A stretch of DNA of 64,000 nucleotides from Mycobacterium sp. IS-3022 (GCF_001500065.1 NZ_LQIN01000012.1:420411-484410), one strand, 5' to 3'. Positions 55,626-64,000 are shown, counted from the first letter of the stretch. A program made the numbers and translations. Notes: generated by a model from the letters alone, not told the origin.

Positions 55626-57284
55626 TCAACGAACCGGGCGGAGTACCACCACTCCGGGCACGTTGCGCAGATAGTCCTGTAACGGGGTGTCGACGACCTT
55701 TTCGTCGGCGTCCAGTGATGACGCGTTCCGCACGACGGGGCCGTGCGGGGTATCGATGAAAATGCCCACGTGCGTGACATCGAGGCCGCCGTCTTCGGCG
55801 TACGAACCGATGTAGTCGCCGGTACGCAGCTGGCTCAGCACGCCGCCGTCGACCTGTGCGCTCGGAATGTAGGTCACCGTTCGCGGTATGACCGGCAACC
55901 CGGGCAGATACACCCCGCCGGAATCCTTCTGGTTCAGGTTCTTCTGCACCTGAACGGCGTTGGGACTCAAGGTCGTCGTAATGTCGGTCGCGATAGCGGG
56001 CGTCCCCGCGGCCCAGTCAGTGAAGAAGTGTTTGCGGTTCGGGAAGCTCACGACGCCGTCCCGGTAGCGGACCTCGATGAGTGCGGCGATGAACTCATCG
56101 CGGTTTCCAGCCCGCTTCAGCGCCTCGACGTAATCGGCATAGGTGAAACAGTCGACCCTCGACAGTTCAACGACGAGCTTTTCGGGCTCGCTCGCGGAAC
56201 CGACGAGAGTGTCTGCGCCATAGGGCGTGTCGAGGAACTGCCGCGAAATCGCGTCGGACATCTCGGGCGGGGCGGCGCCGGCCGCACCCTTTTTGACAGT
56301 CAGCAACCTCTCGAGTGTCTGCGCGCTCTGCTCGGAGATCTGGACGTCGGGTGACGACTTCGCCGACGACGCAAGGTAGGTCGCGACGGGTATGGGGGAG
56401 GTCTCGTTATAGCCGACCGGCAGCAGCACGTCACCGGCCGTTGACAGGTAGTACACCTCCCACCGGTGATAGCCGGCGAACGCGGCGGGATCGGCGGCCA
56501 GAACCGCGGCGTAGTCACTGACCGCCCGGACGTAGTTGTTCGAGTTGTTGTACCGGTACAGCGCGTAATCGCGGTCGCCGGCGAACCCGTTGGCGGCGAG
56601 GTAGCGGCCGGCCGCCATGATGCTGTCGCGCGGCGAGAGGATATCGCCACCCGCGCCGTAGGCGGCGAATGTCGAGGGCATGAACTGCATCGGACCCTGC
56701 GCGCCCGCGGTGCTCACGCCCGCCACCCGTCCGAACGCGGTTTCGATGAGGTTGATCGCCGCCAGGAAGTTCCAGCCGACACCGAACTCGGACTCGGCCT
56801 CGCGGTAGTAGCCCATCAGCTCGTCGGCGGGTGTGGGTGGGACGATCCGCCATGCAGGCAGCGTGTCCTTGGGCCGACTCATCACCCCGAGTTCTCGACG
56901 CGCGTTGACGTTGTGGTCGTAGATCTGCAGGAACTCCGGCGGAATTCGCGGGCGCACGATCGGATCCCATTCGGGATGCCGTCCCAGCGCCCGGTATGCC
57001 GCTTGCTGCCGGTGCGCCGCCGCGGTCATCAGCGCCTCGGACGATGACGGGTCGCGCAGCACGCGTTCGTCGGCGACCAGATCGTCGGCCATGCGCACCG
57101 GGTCGGATGCCAACTCGCGGCGCGGGGCCTCGGCTGCCGGTGTCGGCAACGGGGAAGCCGGCGCTGCCGTCGTCGTGGACGAGGCCTCCGGCCTGTCAGG
57201 GCTCGAGCAGCCGACCGGCGCGAACAAGATCACCGCGATGCCCGCGGCGGCAACGGTCCTGGCAGCGTCGAGACGGGCATTCAT
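55626..57284 (-). CDS. Lipoprotein with lytic transglycosylase and DUF1460 amidase-like domains
   Basis: 552-residue exported protein. N-terminal export signal ending FAPVGCSS, an atypical lipobox (Pro at -3), then a Thr/Ala/Pro linker. Residues about 140-290 form a lytic transglycosylase-like domain: the catalytic Glu sits in LAAINLIETAFGRVAGVSTAGAQGPMQFMPSTF, with AAGRYLAANGFAGDRDYALYRYNNSNNY. Residues about 370-552 match DUF1460: VDCFTYADYVEALKRAG (Cys), VRYRDGVVSFPNRKHFFTDW, VTHVGIFI (His). DUF1460 has an NlpC/P60-like amidase fold. The predicted protein cuts both the glycan and the peptide side of peptidoglycan. ATG 57284. Confidence 0.85.
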   Translation of the reverse strand: MNARLDAARTVAAAGIAVILFAPVGCSSPDRPEASSTTTAAPASPLPTPAAEAPRRELASDPVRMADDLVADERVLRDPSSSEALMTAAAHRQQAAYRALGRHPEWDPIVRPRIPPEFLQIYDHNVNARRELGVMSRPKDTLPAWRIVPPTPADELMGYYREAESEFGVGWNFLAAINLIETAFGRVAGVSTAGAQGPMQFMPSTFAAYGAGGDILSPRDSIMAAGRYLAANGFAGDRDYALYRYNNSNNYVRAVSDYAAVLAADPAAFAGYHRWEVYYLSTAGDVLLPVGYNETSPIPVATYLASSAKSSPDVQISEQSAQTLERLLTVKKGAAGAAPPEMSDAISRQFLDTPYGADTLVGSASEPEKLVVELSRVDCFTYADYVEALKRAGNRDEFIAALIEVRYRDGVVSFPNRKHFFTDWAAGTPAIATDITTTLSPNAVQVQKNLNQKDSGGVYLPGLPVIPRTVTYIPSAQVDGGVLSQLRTGDYIGSYAEDGGLDVTHVGIFIDTPHGPVVRNASSLDADEKVVDTPLQDYLRNVPGVVVLRPVR

Positions 57285-57322
57285 TGCCGTCGGAGTCTAG
57301 CGCCGCCAACCGCCTCAGCGGA

Positions 57323-57622
57323 TCACGCTTGCTTGGGCTCCGGGCACAAATACAGGCGCGCACCGGCCACGATGAAGTTCGACAGTGTTTCGTCCTCGGT
57401 CGCGATGTCCAACTTCTCGGCCACGGCGGTCGAGTCGGCACCGCGGGCGAGCTGCGCGCACGCATCACGGGCGAGGGTGGTCAGTGTGGAGCAGTCGCCC
57501 GTGTATCCCACCGAGGTGATGCTGCGGCAGAGATCGTCCTCGGGCGTTGCGGCAGCCTGCGGTGCGGCCATCAGTAGGCCCACCGCTGCGATCGAAAGCG
57601 CTGTGAGCGCACGCGTAGTCAT
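57323..57622 (-). CDS. Secreted DUF732-domain protein
   Basis: 99-residue exported protein of the DUF732 family, which is nearly confined to mycobacteria. Signal peptide RALTALSIAAVGLLMAAPQAAA. The mature part has four cysteines (DLCRSI, GDCSTL, DACAQL, LYLCPE) expected to form two disulphides, around the DUF732 core DDLCRSITSVGYTGD. ATG 57622 preceded by GGAAGGA. Function of the family unknown. Divergent from the acyl-CoA dehydrogenase gene (131 nt). Confidence 0.85.
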   Translation of the reverse strand: MTTRALTALSIAAVGLLMAAPQAAATPEDDLCRSITSVGYTGDCSTLTTLARDACAQLARGADSTAVAEKLDIATEDETLSNFIVAGARLYLCPEPKQA

Positions 57623-57753
57623 GTCACGTCCTTCCTAGCGCCCGACTACCCGTTTCGGGTCGGGGCACGCAGGATCGGATGCAGATCGAGACTCCGGCGT
57701 TACCGAGGCCGGATTGAGGCATCGCGTGGGTGGTGTGGTGACAGACTGCGAGC

Positions 57754-59034
57754 ATGGCGTGGGACTTCAGCACCGAACCGGAATTCCAAGAGAAGCTCGA
57801 CTGGGTCAAGCAGTTCTGTGAGGAAAAGGTCGAGCCACTCGACCACGTGTTTCCCTACGCGGTGCGATCACCCGATCCGGCGGTCAAGGCCTACGTGCGT
57901 GAGCTCCAGCAGGAGGTCAAGGACCAGGGCCTGTGGGCGATCTTCCTCGACAAGGATCTCGGCGGGCCGGGGTTCGGGCAGCTCAAGCTCGGCCTGCTCA
58001 ACGAGATCATCGGCCGCTACGCCGGCGCCCCGCACATGTTCGGCGCGTCGGCGCCGGACACCGGAAACATGGAGATGCTGGCCGCATACGGAACCGACGA
58101 ACAGAAGGAACGGTGGCTCAAGCCGCTGCTCAACCAGGACATGTTCTCGGCGTACTCGATGACCGAGCCGCAGGGTGGCAGCGACCCCAACCTGTTCAAG
58201 ACCCACGCCGTGCGAGACGGCGACGAGTGGGTGATCAACGGCGAGAAGTGGTTCACCTCGGCCGGGCGCGTCGCCGACATCCTGTTCGTGATGTGCACCA
58301 ACGGCATGTTCGTCGTCCCGCGCAAGACACCCGGCGTGGAGATCATGCCCGAGCCGCGCAACCACAACCACATCATCTACCGAGACGTGCGGGTGCCGCT
58401 CGACCATCTCCTGGGCCCGGAGAACGGCGCAAAGGTGTTGGCGCAGCGGCGACTCGGCGGCGGGCGCATCCACCACGCCATGCGCACGATCGCGCAGTGC
58501 AAGCTCGCGTTCGACATGATGTGCGAGCGGGCGCTGAGCCGCGAATCGCACGGCAAGGTCATCGCCGAACATCAGATGGTGCAGGAGAAGATCGCCGAGT
58601 CCTACGCGATGATCAAGATGCTGCGTCTGTTCGTCCTGGAGACCGCGTGGAAGATCGACAACACCTCGACCCAGGAAACCCGCACCGAGATCGCCGCCGT
58701 CAAGTTCACGATGGCGAAGGCGCTGCGCGAGGTGTCGTTCAACGCGCTGCACGTTCTGGGTTCGCTCGGCACGACCGATCTCACCCCGATCCAGGCGATG
58801 TACGCCGGCGCCCCGACGATGGGTATCGCCGACGGCGTCGACGAGGTGCACAAGGCCACGGTCGCGCGGCGCGTGCTGCGCGACTATAAGCCGCATGACG
58901 GCGACTTCCCGACCGAATTTCTGCCCTACAAGCGGGAGCAGGCGCGCCAGAAGTTGAAGCCCGTGCTCGACGCCCGCCCGGAATTGGCGGCCGCCGCTGA
59001 GGCGTATCAGAAGTACCTGTCGCAGCGGCGCTGA
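57754..59034 (+). CDS. Acyl-CoA dehydrogenase family protein (ACAD10/11-like)
   Basis: 426-residue flavin dehydrogenase. N-terminal helical domain (WVKQFCEEKVEPLDHVFPYAV) followed by the middle beta domain with AYSMTEPQGGSDPNLFKT near 130 and WVINGEKWFTSAG, and the C-terminal domain with RRLGGGRIHHAMRTIAQC. The last feature and the C-terminal APTMGIADGVDEVHKATVARRVLRDY are like ACAD10/11-type enzymes rather than classical FadE; the usual catalytic Glu of that loop is replaced by Asp (GVDEVH). ATG start. Probably fatty-acyl-CoA catabolism. Confidence 0.9.
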   Translation: MAWDFSTEPEFQEKLDWVKQFCEEKVEPLDHVFPYAVRSPDPAVKAYVRELQQEVKDQGLWAIFLDKDLGGPGFGQLKLGLLNEIIGRYAGAPHMFGASAPDTGNMEMLAAYGTDEQKERWLKPLLNQDMFSAYSMTEPQGGSDPNLFKTHAVRDGDEWVINGEKWFTSAGRVADILFVMCTNGMFVVPRKTPGVEIMPEPRNHNHIIYRDVRVPLDHLLGPENGAKVLAQRRLGGGRIHHAMRTIAQCKLAFDMMCERALSRESHGKVIAEHQMVQEKIAESYAMIKMLRLFVLETAWKIDNTSTQETRTEIAAVKFTMAKALREVSFNALHVLGSLGTTDLTPIQAMYAGAPTMGIADGVDEVHKATVARRVLRDYKPHDGDFPTEFLPYKREQARQKLKPVLDARPELAAAAEAYQKYLSQRR

Positions 59035-59056
59035 ACGTCGCGCCTACTGTGAAGGC

Positions 59057-59245
59057 ATGAGGTTCGCCATCGCCCTGCTCGGTGTGATCGTCGCGCTGTT
59101 CGGCCTGCTGTTCACGCTCCAAGGATTCGGTGTGGTCGGCGGCAGCCCGATGAGCAACACCACCACCTGGTCGATCCTCGGACCGATCATCGCGCTGATC
59201 GGTATCGCGCTCGCGGTCGGCGGTCTTCGGCGCCGTAAGCCCTGA
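59057..59245 (+). CDS. Small two-helix membrane protein
   Basis: 62-residue protein with two membrane helices (FAIALLGVIVALFGLLFTLQGFGVV and WSILGPIIALIGIALAVGGL) and the basic tail RRRKP. Similar short proteins are found in many mycobacteria; no function is known to me. The ATG is preceded by GTGAAGG. It follows the acyl-CoA dehydrogenase by 22 nt and may be co-transcribed. Confidence 0.75.
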   Translation: MRFAIALLGVIVALFGLLFTLQGFGVVGGSPMSNTTTWSILGPIIALIGIALAVGGLRRRKP

Positions 59246-59487
59246 CCTCGCACCCACTTGCTGGGTCCCACAGGCACCACTAGCCACACCGATAGCGCAT
59301 TTAACTTCTGTTCGCTGTAGACGCCCACCGGCGGCCTTCGATGTGTAACGCCCAAGCCGTCTCAACGATGAATCATCTGAGACCGGAGCGTCGCGGGCGC
59401 CTCAGGCGAACCTCCAGTTGCCCAACAAATTCGTAGCGTCGGGGGAGCGGCGGTGAATGCCGCCCATGAGAAGGGAGTCGATGCACG

Positions 59488-61134
59488 ATGGGTGCACCGC
59501 TGGATGATGTCCGCAGGCGAGGCATCGCCGCCCTGGCGTCGGGGGTCGTGATCTCCATGACCGCACTGACCGTTGGTGTCGCCCCCGCCATTGCGAAGCC
59601 GGACTCCGACGACGTCGTGACGACGGTGGCGCCGGAACCCGAAGTGAGAGCTCCAAAGCACGAGGTGACGGCCGAACAGCCGACGGCGGCACCGGAGCCC
59701 GTCGTCCCCGACGTGCCGCGCACCCAGGAGGCACCGCAGACGCAAGCGCCACAGACGCAGGAGCCCGTCGTCATCGAGCCGGAACCCGCACCCGAACCGG
59801 AGCCGGAACCCGCACCGCAGCCGGCGCCCGAGCCGACGCTGGCACCCGAGCCGGCGCCCGAGCCGGAGCCGCAAACCGTGGCTCCGCCGACGACCGGCGC
59901 GGCGGTGCGGACTGCGGAGCCGACTGAGCCCACCGCGCCGAGCGCCGAGCCGTCGACGACCGTCGAGCGGGCCCCGGAGACGTCGGCCGCGCCGACGACC
60001 ACCGGCGCTGCTCCGTCGACCGCGCCCGAGGTCAGTAAGTCGGCCGATCCGTCGACGTCCACATCGGCCGCGCTCGCGCCGGCTACGGACAGCGAGACAC
60101 CGACCAGCGGATCCAAGACCGCCGCGACCGAACAGGAGGGGTCCGAAACCCCGACGGTGTCCATTGAGCAGGCCGCCAAGGAGATCGAGATACTGGCCCC
60201 GGAGACACTCGAGGCCCCGGCCGAAAATATCCGGCTCGCCAAGAAAGCCGAACCGATCTTCGAGCCGGAGCCCGCTGCCGCACCCGAGCAGGACGTCAAC
60301 GCGTTCAAGCAGTCGGTCGACCTGACCCTGGGTCTGAACGGCCTGGAAGCCAGCACCAGCGCGAAGGTCGAGTTGGAGGCCAAGCGCGACCGCGACTTCG
60401 AGTTGATCAGCAATGTGCGCCAGTGGCGGCCCGACTGGATCGAGTACGACGAGTACTACCGGCCGGTGCTGATGAACCCGTTCCGGGCGCCGGTGCGCAT
60501 CGTCTACGTCTACGACATGCGGCCCCGCATCGTGTACATCCCGCCGCTGACGCGGCTCGTGATCGAAGCCGCTCGGTTCGCGGCCTACAGCTTCACGGCG
60601 GCTGTGCTCAGTCCCATCAACGTGGCGGCCAATCTCGCGCAGGCGGCGACCAACATCGCGGTCGGCAGCTTCTTCGGCGGTGGTTACTTCCCCGGTGTCG
60701 GCCTGCCGTTGCCGCCACCTCCGCCCCCGGTGTTGCGCTATGACAACGTGCCGGTCCTGGTGAACTACTCCAATGCTCGCTATGAGCCGTTCCGGGTTCG
60801 CCAGATCGTCGACGTCGGTGTGGACCCCGTCTACGGTGGCCGCAAGGTGCTGCTCGACGGTGCCACGCCGGCTTGGGGCGAGTGGACCCAGACTGCAAGC
60901 GGGGAACGCCAATTCGAGGTGCACCGGACTCAGCAGTTCCCCGGTTTGAGCGAACCGGCGGAGGGCCCGCTGCCCGGCGACTACCGGTTGCGACTCGCGT
61001 CTGACGAGGCGTCGACCGGCGGCCTCACCGGTAGGGACATCTTCCTGATGGTGGCGGCCGGCGTGATCGGCACGCTCGGCTTCGGCGCGATCGGTCTGGC
61101 GTTCTTCCTCGGACGTCGGCGGCCCGAGCACTGA
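59488..61134 (+). CDS. Proline/glutamate-rich exported membrane protein of unknown function
   Basis: 548 residues. Signal peptide GIAALASGVVISMTALTVGVAPAIA; then about 230 residues of Pro/Glu/Thr-rich disordered sequence with EPEPAPEP repeats; then an ordered domain with charged helix (SVDLTLGLNGLEASTSAKVEL), RQWRPDWIEYDEYYRPVLMNPF, PRIVYIPPLTRLVIEAARFAAYSF, and VLVNYSNARYEPFRVRQIVDVG. A C-terminal membrane helix IFLMVAAGVIGTLGFGAIGLAF ends in RRRPEH. The C-anchored surface topology suggests a cell-envelope role. ATG 59488 has GAAGGGAG upstream. About 240 nt upstream carry no gene. Confidence 0.78.
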   Translation: MGAPLDDVRRRGIAALASGVVISMTALTVGVAPAIAKPDSDDVVTTVAPEPEVRAPKHEVTAEQPTAAPEPVVPDVPRTQEAPQTQAPQTQEPVVIEPEPAPEPEPEPAPQPAPEPTLAPEPAPEPEPQTVAPPTTGAAVRTAEPTEPTAPSAEPSTTVERAPETSAAPTTTGAAPSTAPEVSKSADPSTSTSAALAPATDSETPTSGSKTAATEQEGSETPTVSIEQAAKEIEILAPETLEAPAENIRLAKKAEPIFEPEPAAAPEQDVNAFKQSVDLTLGLNGLEASTSAKVELEAKRDRDFELISNVRQWRPDWIEYDEYYRPVLMNPFRAPVRIVYVYDMRPRIVYIPPLTRLVIEAARFAAYSFTAAVLSPINVAANLAQAATNIAVGSFFGGGYFPGVGLPLPPPPPPVLRYDNVPVLVNYSNARYEPFRVRQIVDVGVDPVYGGRKVLLDGATPAWGEWTQTASGERQFEVHRTQQFPGLSEPAEGPLPGDYRLRLASDEASTGGLTGRDIFLMVAAGVIGTLGFGAIGLAFFLGRRRPEH

Positions 61135-61144
61135 GTTCGCGTGG

Positions 61145-61189
61145 TTTCGGTGTAGTTGGTCGCGCTGGTCGCAACCAACTACACCGAAA
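61145..61189. repeat. Intergenic inverted repeat between the surface protein and PhoD-like genes
   Basis: Perfect 16-bp arms TTTCGGTGTAGTTGGT (61145-61160) and ACCAACTACACCGAAA (61174-61189), loop 13 nt; flanking bases extend the stem by wobble pairs. It lies 11 nt after the stop of the proline-rich protein gene and probably terminates it; there is no T-tract. Confidence 0.85.
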
Positions 61190-61253
61190 TCGCCGCTGGC
61201 GCCGGCGCCCGAACACGGGTGCACCGGCGTCAACGAGCGGGCATGATGGAGTG

Positions 61254-62897
61254 ATGCCCGAGGTGCGTGTTGGGCCCCTGCTCCGCCACGTCGGCGAAAC
61301 GGACGCGACCGTCTGGGTGGAGACCGACGGGCCATGCCGCGTCGAGGTTCTCGGTAACGGCGCCAACACCTTTGAGGTCGAAGGCCACCATTTCGCGATC
61401 GTCTGCGTGGCGGACCTGGACCCGGACCGCGAGCATCCCTACGAGGTCCACCTCGATGGCGCCAAGGCGTGGCCACCGGACGACTACGAGTTCCCGCAGC
61501 CGCGCATCAGGCTGATGCCGCGCGACGGATCCCTGCGGCTGTTGTTCGGGTCGTGCCGCTGCTCGGCGCCGCACCGTCCGCCCTACACCTATCAACATTG
61601 GTGGCATCCCAAGGGCAAGGGCATCGACGTGCTGCGCACCTACGGCATGCGGATGCTGCGACAGCCCTCGGCGCTGTGGCCCGACGCGTTGCTGATGATG
61701 GGCGACCAGCTGTACGCCGATCAGGTCAACGACACGATCAGGGATCTCGTCGCCGATCGTGAGGTACACGCCAACGGGCCGGTCGAGGTGCTCGAAGACT
61801 TCGAGGAGTACTGCATCGGCTACTGGGACGCCTGGAGCGACCCTGTGGTGCGGTGGATGTTGTCCACGCTGCCGACGTCGATGATGTTCGACGACCACGA
61901 AATCAACGACAAGTGGAACACCTCGCAGGCGTGGCTGGAGGAGAAGCGCAAGACCGACTGGTACGAGACCCGGATCATCGGCGGCTTGATGGCCTACTGG
62001 ATCTACCAGCACTTGGGCAACATGTCGCCGCAGGAGCTCGCCGATGACGAAACCTTCCAGCAGGTCCTGGCCAGCCGTGACGGCACAGAGCCGGTCAGGC
62101 TGCTCGCCAAGCGGGCCGAAAGCGACGAGGGCGCTTCCCGATTCAGCATGTGCCGCGACCTCGGCTCGTCGCGGCTCATCGTGGCCGACTCGCGAACCGG
62201 CAGGCAACTGCAACCGGGCCGACGCCGCATCATGACCGATGAGGAATGGGAGTGGATCACCGCCAGGGTCGACGGCAACTACGACCACCTGCTGTTCGCG
62301 AGCTCGCTGCCGATCCTGTTGCCCTACGGCATGCACCACATCGAGGGCTGGTCCGAGGCGGTCACCGACGGCGCTTGGGGCCGACGGCTGACCGGTCTCG
62401 GCGAGAAGGTGCGTATCGCGGCGAACCTCGACCACTGGGCGTGCTTCCACTACAGCTTCCGGCGGTTCGAGGACCTGGTGATCGACGTCGCCACCGGCAG
62501 ACGAGGTGGGGCTCCGCAGTCGATGGTCATGTTCGGCGGCGACGTCCACCACTGCTGGGTGTCGGAGATCGAGCTACCGCAGGACGCGCCGAACGCGTTG
62601 ACCAAGATCTGGCAGGTGGTGTGCTCGGGATTGCGCAAGGAGCCGTCGGCGGTGGAGCGAATCGTGTTGCGGCTCGGCCACACTCGGACGGCAGAGATCG
62701 TCGGCAAGCTGTTGGTCAAGACCACGGACGTGGGCATGCCGCGACTGCGCTGGCGGCCGGTCACGATGCCACACTTCCGCAACCAGGTCGGCACGCTGGA
62801 GATCGCCGGCGGCGAGATGGGGGTGCGGATCGAAAAGATCACCGGCGGGTGGCGTAAACCGCGTCTCACCACGGTGATCGAGCACAAGCTGCTCTGA
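61254..62897 (+). CDS. PhoD-like alkaline phosphatase/phosphodiesterase
   Basis: 547-residue metallophosphatase. N-terminal fibronectin-like domain (VRVGPLLRHVGETDATVWVETDGPCRVEVLG). Catalytic core with metal-ligand motifs DALLMMGDQLYAD near 145 (Asp, Gly-Asp), MFDDHEINDKWNT near 210 (DDHE), and VMFGGDVHHCWVSE near 425 (GGDVHH). No signal peptide is seen, unlike Bacillus PhoD, so it could be cytoplasmic or exported otherwise. A -10-like CATGAT lies 6 nt before ATG 61254, so it could be leaderless; GTG 61251 is an alternative. Phosphoester substrate unknown. Confidence 0.85.
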   Translation: MPEVRVGPLLRHVGETDATVWVETDGPCRVEVLGNGANTFEVEGHHFAIVCVADLDPDREHPYEVHLDGAKAWPPDDYEFPQPRIRLMPRDGSLRLLFGSCRCSAPHRPPYTYQHWWHPKGKGIDVLRTYGMRMLRQPSALWPDALLMMGDQLYADQVNDTIRDLVADREVHANGPVEVLEDFEEYCIGYWDAWSDPVVRWMLSTLPTSMMFDDHEINDKWNTSQAWLEEKRKTDWYETRIIGGLMAYWIYQHLGNMSPQELADDETFQQVLASRDGTEPVRLLAKRAESDEGASRFSMCRDLGSSRLIVADSRTGRQLQPGRRRIMTDEEWEWITARVDGNYDHLLFASSLPILLPYGMHHIEGWSEAVTDGAWGRRLTGLGEKVRIAANLDHWACFHYSFRRFEDLVIDVATGRRGGAPQSMVMFGGDVHHCWVSEIELPQDAPNALTKIWQVVCSGLRKEPSAVERIVLRLGHTRTAEIVGKLLVKTTDVGMPRLRWRPVTMPHFRNQVGTLEIAGGEMGVRIEKITGGWRKPRLTTVIEHKLL

Positions 62898-62904
62898 AAT
62901 CCCT

Positions 62905-63645
62905 TCAGCCGGCACCCTTGCCGTTGTCCACGCGGTACACCGCGCCGTGGATCGCGGCGGCGTCGTCGCTGGCCAGAAACGCGATCGCCTTGGCGACGTC
63001 GACGGTGTCGGAGAACCCGCGCGGCGACGCGATGCGCATGATCAGATTCCAGTCGGCGTTGTCGGGCGCAGTGAACTCTGTGGTTTGCGCTGTCGGCATC
63101 CCGCCCGGGCACACCGCGTTCACCCGGATCTTGTCCTTGGTGTACTCGACGGCCAGTGCACGGGTCAGCCCGACCAGCCCGTGTTTGGCCGCGCAGTATC
63201 CGGCCGAGTAGACCTCACCCTCGACTCCGGCGATGGAGGCGACGTTGACGATGTTGCCGCCGCTCTCCAGCAGGTGAGGCAGCGCGGCACGGCACAGGTA
63301 GAACGGCCCATTGAGGTTCACCGCGAGGTCGCGGTCCCACTCGTCGTCGGTCACGGTCGTGGTGTGCCGCATCTGGTGGAAACCGGCGACGTTGACCAGC
63401 ACATCGAGTCGGCCGAACGCGTCGACGCACTGCGCGACGGCGTCGCGGCAGGCCTGCGACGACGCCACGTCCACCGACGCGAAACGGCCGCCGGGCACCG
63501 CCTCGAACACCGATGCCATCCGGTCGGCGTCGCGTGCGATGCCGAACACCGTCGCGCCGCGCTGGGCGAACAGCTGCGCGACTGCGGCGCCCAGCCCCGC
63601 CGACGCGCCCGTCACCAATGCGACCTTGCCGCTGAGTTGAGTCAT
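62905..63645 (-). CDS. Short-chain dehydrogenase/reductase
   Basis: 246-residue classical SDR. NAD(P)-binding GASAGLGAAVAQLF near 13-24 (TGxxxGxG), NVAGFHQ (NNAG-like) near 85, and catalytic SIAGVEGEVYSAGYCAAKHG with YxxxK near 150. The sequence after the cofactor loop, GIARDADRM, has Arg at the position that often favours NADP. Substrate unknown. ATG 63645; it converges with the PhoD-like gene after 7 nt. Confidence 0.9.
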   Translation of the reverse strand: MTQLSGKVALVTGASAGLGAAVAQLFAQRGATVFGIARDADRMASVFEAVPGGRFASVDVASSQACRDAVAQCVDAFGRLDVLVNVAGFHQMRHTTTVTDDEWDRDLAVNLNGPFYLCRAALPHLLESGGNIVNVASIAGVEGEVYSAGYCAAKHGLVGLTRALAVEYTKDKIRVNAVCPGGMPTAQTTEFTAPDNADWNLIMRIASPRGFSDTVDVAKAIAFLASDDAAAIHGAVYRVDNGKGAG

Positions 63646-63870
63646 GGCAAGACTTTCTCATAACGGCATTTGTTGCCTTGCGCCAACAGACTGCGCGATG
63701 TGCGCGCGGACAACTCGTCGACAACCTGGCCCGCCCTATATTCGTCGACACGTCCTACGCGCCAGATTGCACCCACGGTTGTGCGGCACCACCGGCGCAC
63801 ACATCACGACCATGAGTGCAATCTCGACGATAGGATCCGGATCGATATACACCGGTGCGGACGAGCTAGT

Positions 63871-64000
63871 TGTACTCGGCAGTCAGGTTGGTGACAGTCG
63901 GCTGATCGGGGGTTGGCCTCCGATGGCTGAGTGGCGTCGTTGATTGTTGTAGTGCTCGAGCCATGGGGCAAGGGCTGCGCAGCGGGCGTTGTTGGTGGTG
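63871..64000 (-). mobile_element. 3' end of an IS481-family insertion sequence
   Basis: The transposase C terminus (see 63883) and the outer end TGTACTCGGCAGTCAGG at 63871 resemble an IS481-type end, whose inverted repeats start TGT. Immediately outside is CTAG (63866-63869), the target preferred by many IS481 elements. The rest of the element lies beyond the window. Confidence 0.6.
63883..64000 (-). CDS. IS481-family transposase, C-terminal fragment (cut by window edge)
   Basis: 38 residues are visible in an open frame running off the end: LAPWLEHYNNQRRHSAIGGQ then PPISRLSPT and stop TGA at 63883-63885. The YNxxRRHSAIGGxPP string is the C-terminal signature of IS481-family DDE (rve-domain) transposases, with the WL..YN..R.H motif near the catalytic Glu region. 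The gene is longer outside the window, so completeness cannot be judged. Confidence 0.8.
   Translation of the reverse strand, partial: TTNNARCAALAPWLEHYNNQRRHSAIGGQPPISRLSPT

Noticed and set aside
63644..63943. 99-codon plus-strand open frame near the right end
   Set aside because: It crosses the IS boundary and is antisense to the transposase; no recognisable protein.

Overview
The window is high-GC actinobacterial DNA. Gene content and order closely follow the Mycobacterium tuberculosis stretch I know as roughly Rv2381c to Rv2313c. It lacks PE/PPE genes and carries extra accessory genes, which suggests a fast-growing, Mycolicibacterium-type mycobacterium. Genes are tightly packed. Many start codons sit in 4-nt ATGA/GTGA overlaps with the upstream stop, and several promoters look leaderless (a TANNNT-like -10 about 6 nt before the start codon).

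Layout. (1) 1-13373: the 3' part of the mycobactin siderophore cluster, mbtD (cut by the window edge), mbtE, mbtF and mbtG; no mbtH is seen at its usual place. (2) 13370-21100: a conserved small gene, then hrcA-dnaJ2-rsmE, then phoH-ybeY-corC-like-cytidine-deaminase-like-era (heat-shock control and ribosome maturation). (3) 21097-25385: a CAP-domain secreted protein and amidase amiA2 facing recO-uppS-Rv2360c-like. (4) 25448-27779: the zinc regulators smtB-zur, divergent from a glycyl-tRNA synthetase with a four-cysteine insert. (5) 27879-33161: a TPM-domain membrane protein, dgt and dnaG. (6) 33226-37931: small secreted proteins, tRNA-Asn, and a large secreted DUF4185 (candidate endo-D-arabinanase) protein. 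(7) 37989-42485: an acyl-CoA oxidase-like flavoenzyme, a VIT-family transporter, and an MFS exporter with its MarR regulator. (8) 42588-45472: a fused ECF-type S/A/A' protein plus EcfT. (9) 45476-52296: the UspABC sugar ABC importer, divergent from tldD-tldE-AhpD-like. (10) 52415-57622: tRNA-Met, an iteron-like repeat, two paralogous coiled-coil membrane proteins, an S51 peptidase, a two-domain peptidoglycan hydrolase lipoprotein and a DUF732 protein. (11) 57754-63645: an acyl-CoA dehydrogenase, a small membrane protein, a proline/glutamate-rich surface protein, a PhoD-like phosphatase and an SDR. (12) 63871-64000: the end of an IS481-family insertion sequence running off the window.

The features I find least explained are the coiled-coil pair with its conserved leader and adjacent repeats (52.5-54.7 kb), a set of long intergenic inverted repeats with related architecture at gene ends (20.1, 25.4, 27.8 and 61.1 kb), near-perfect operator palindromes at smtB, marR and uspA/tldD, the fused lytic transglycosylase-DUF1460 lipoprotein, and the cysteine-bearing GlyS beside the zinc regulators. 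All homology statements rest on recognised motifs and remembered family features; no search was run.
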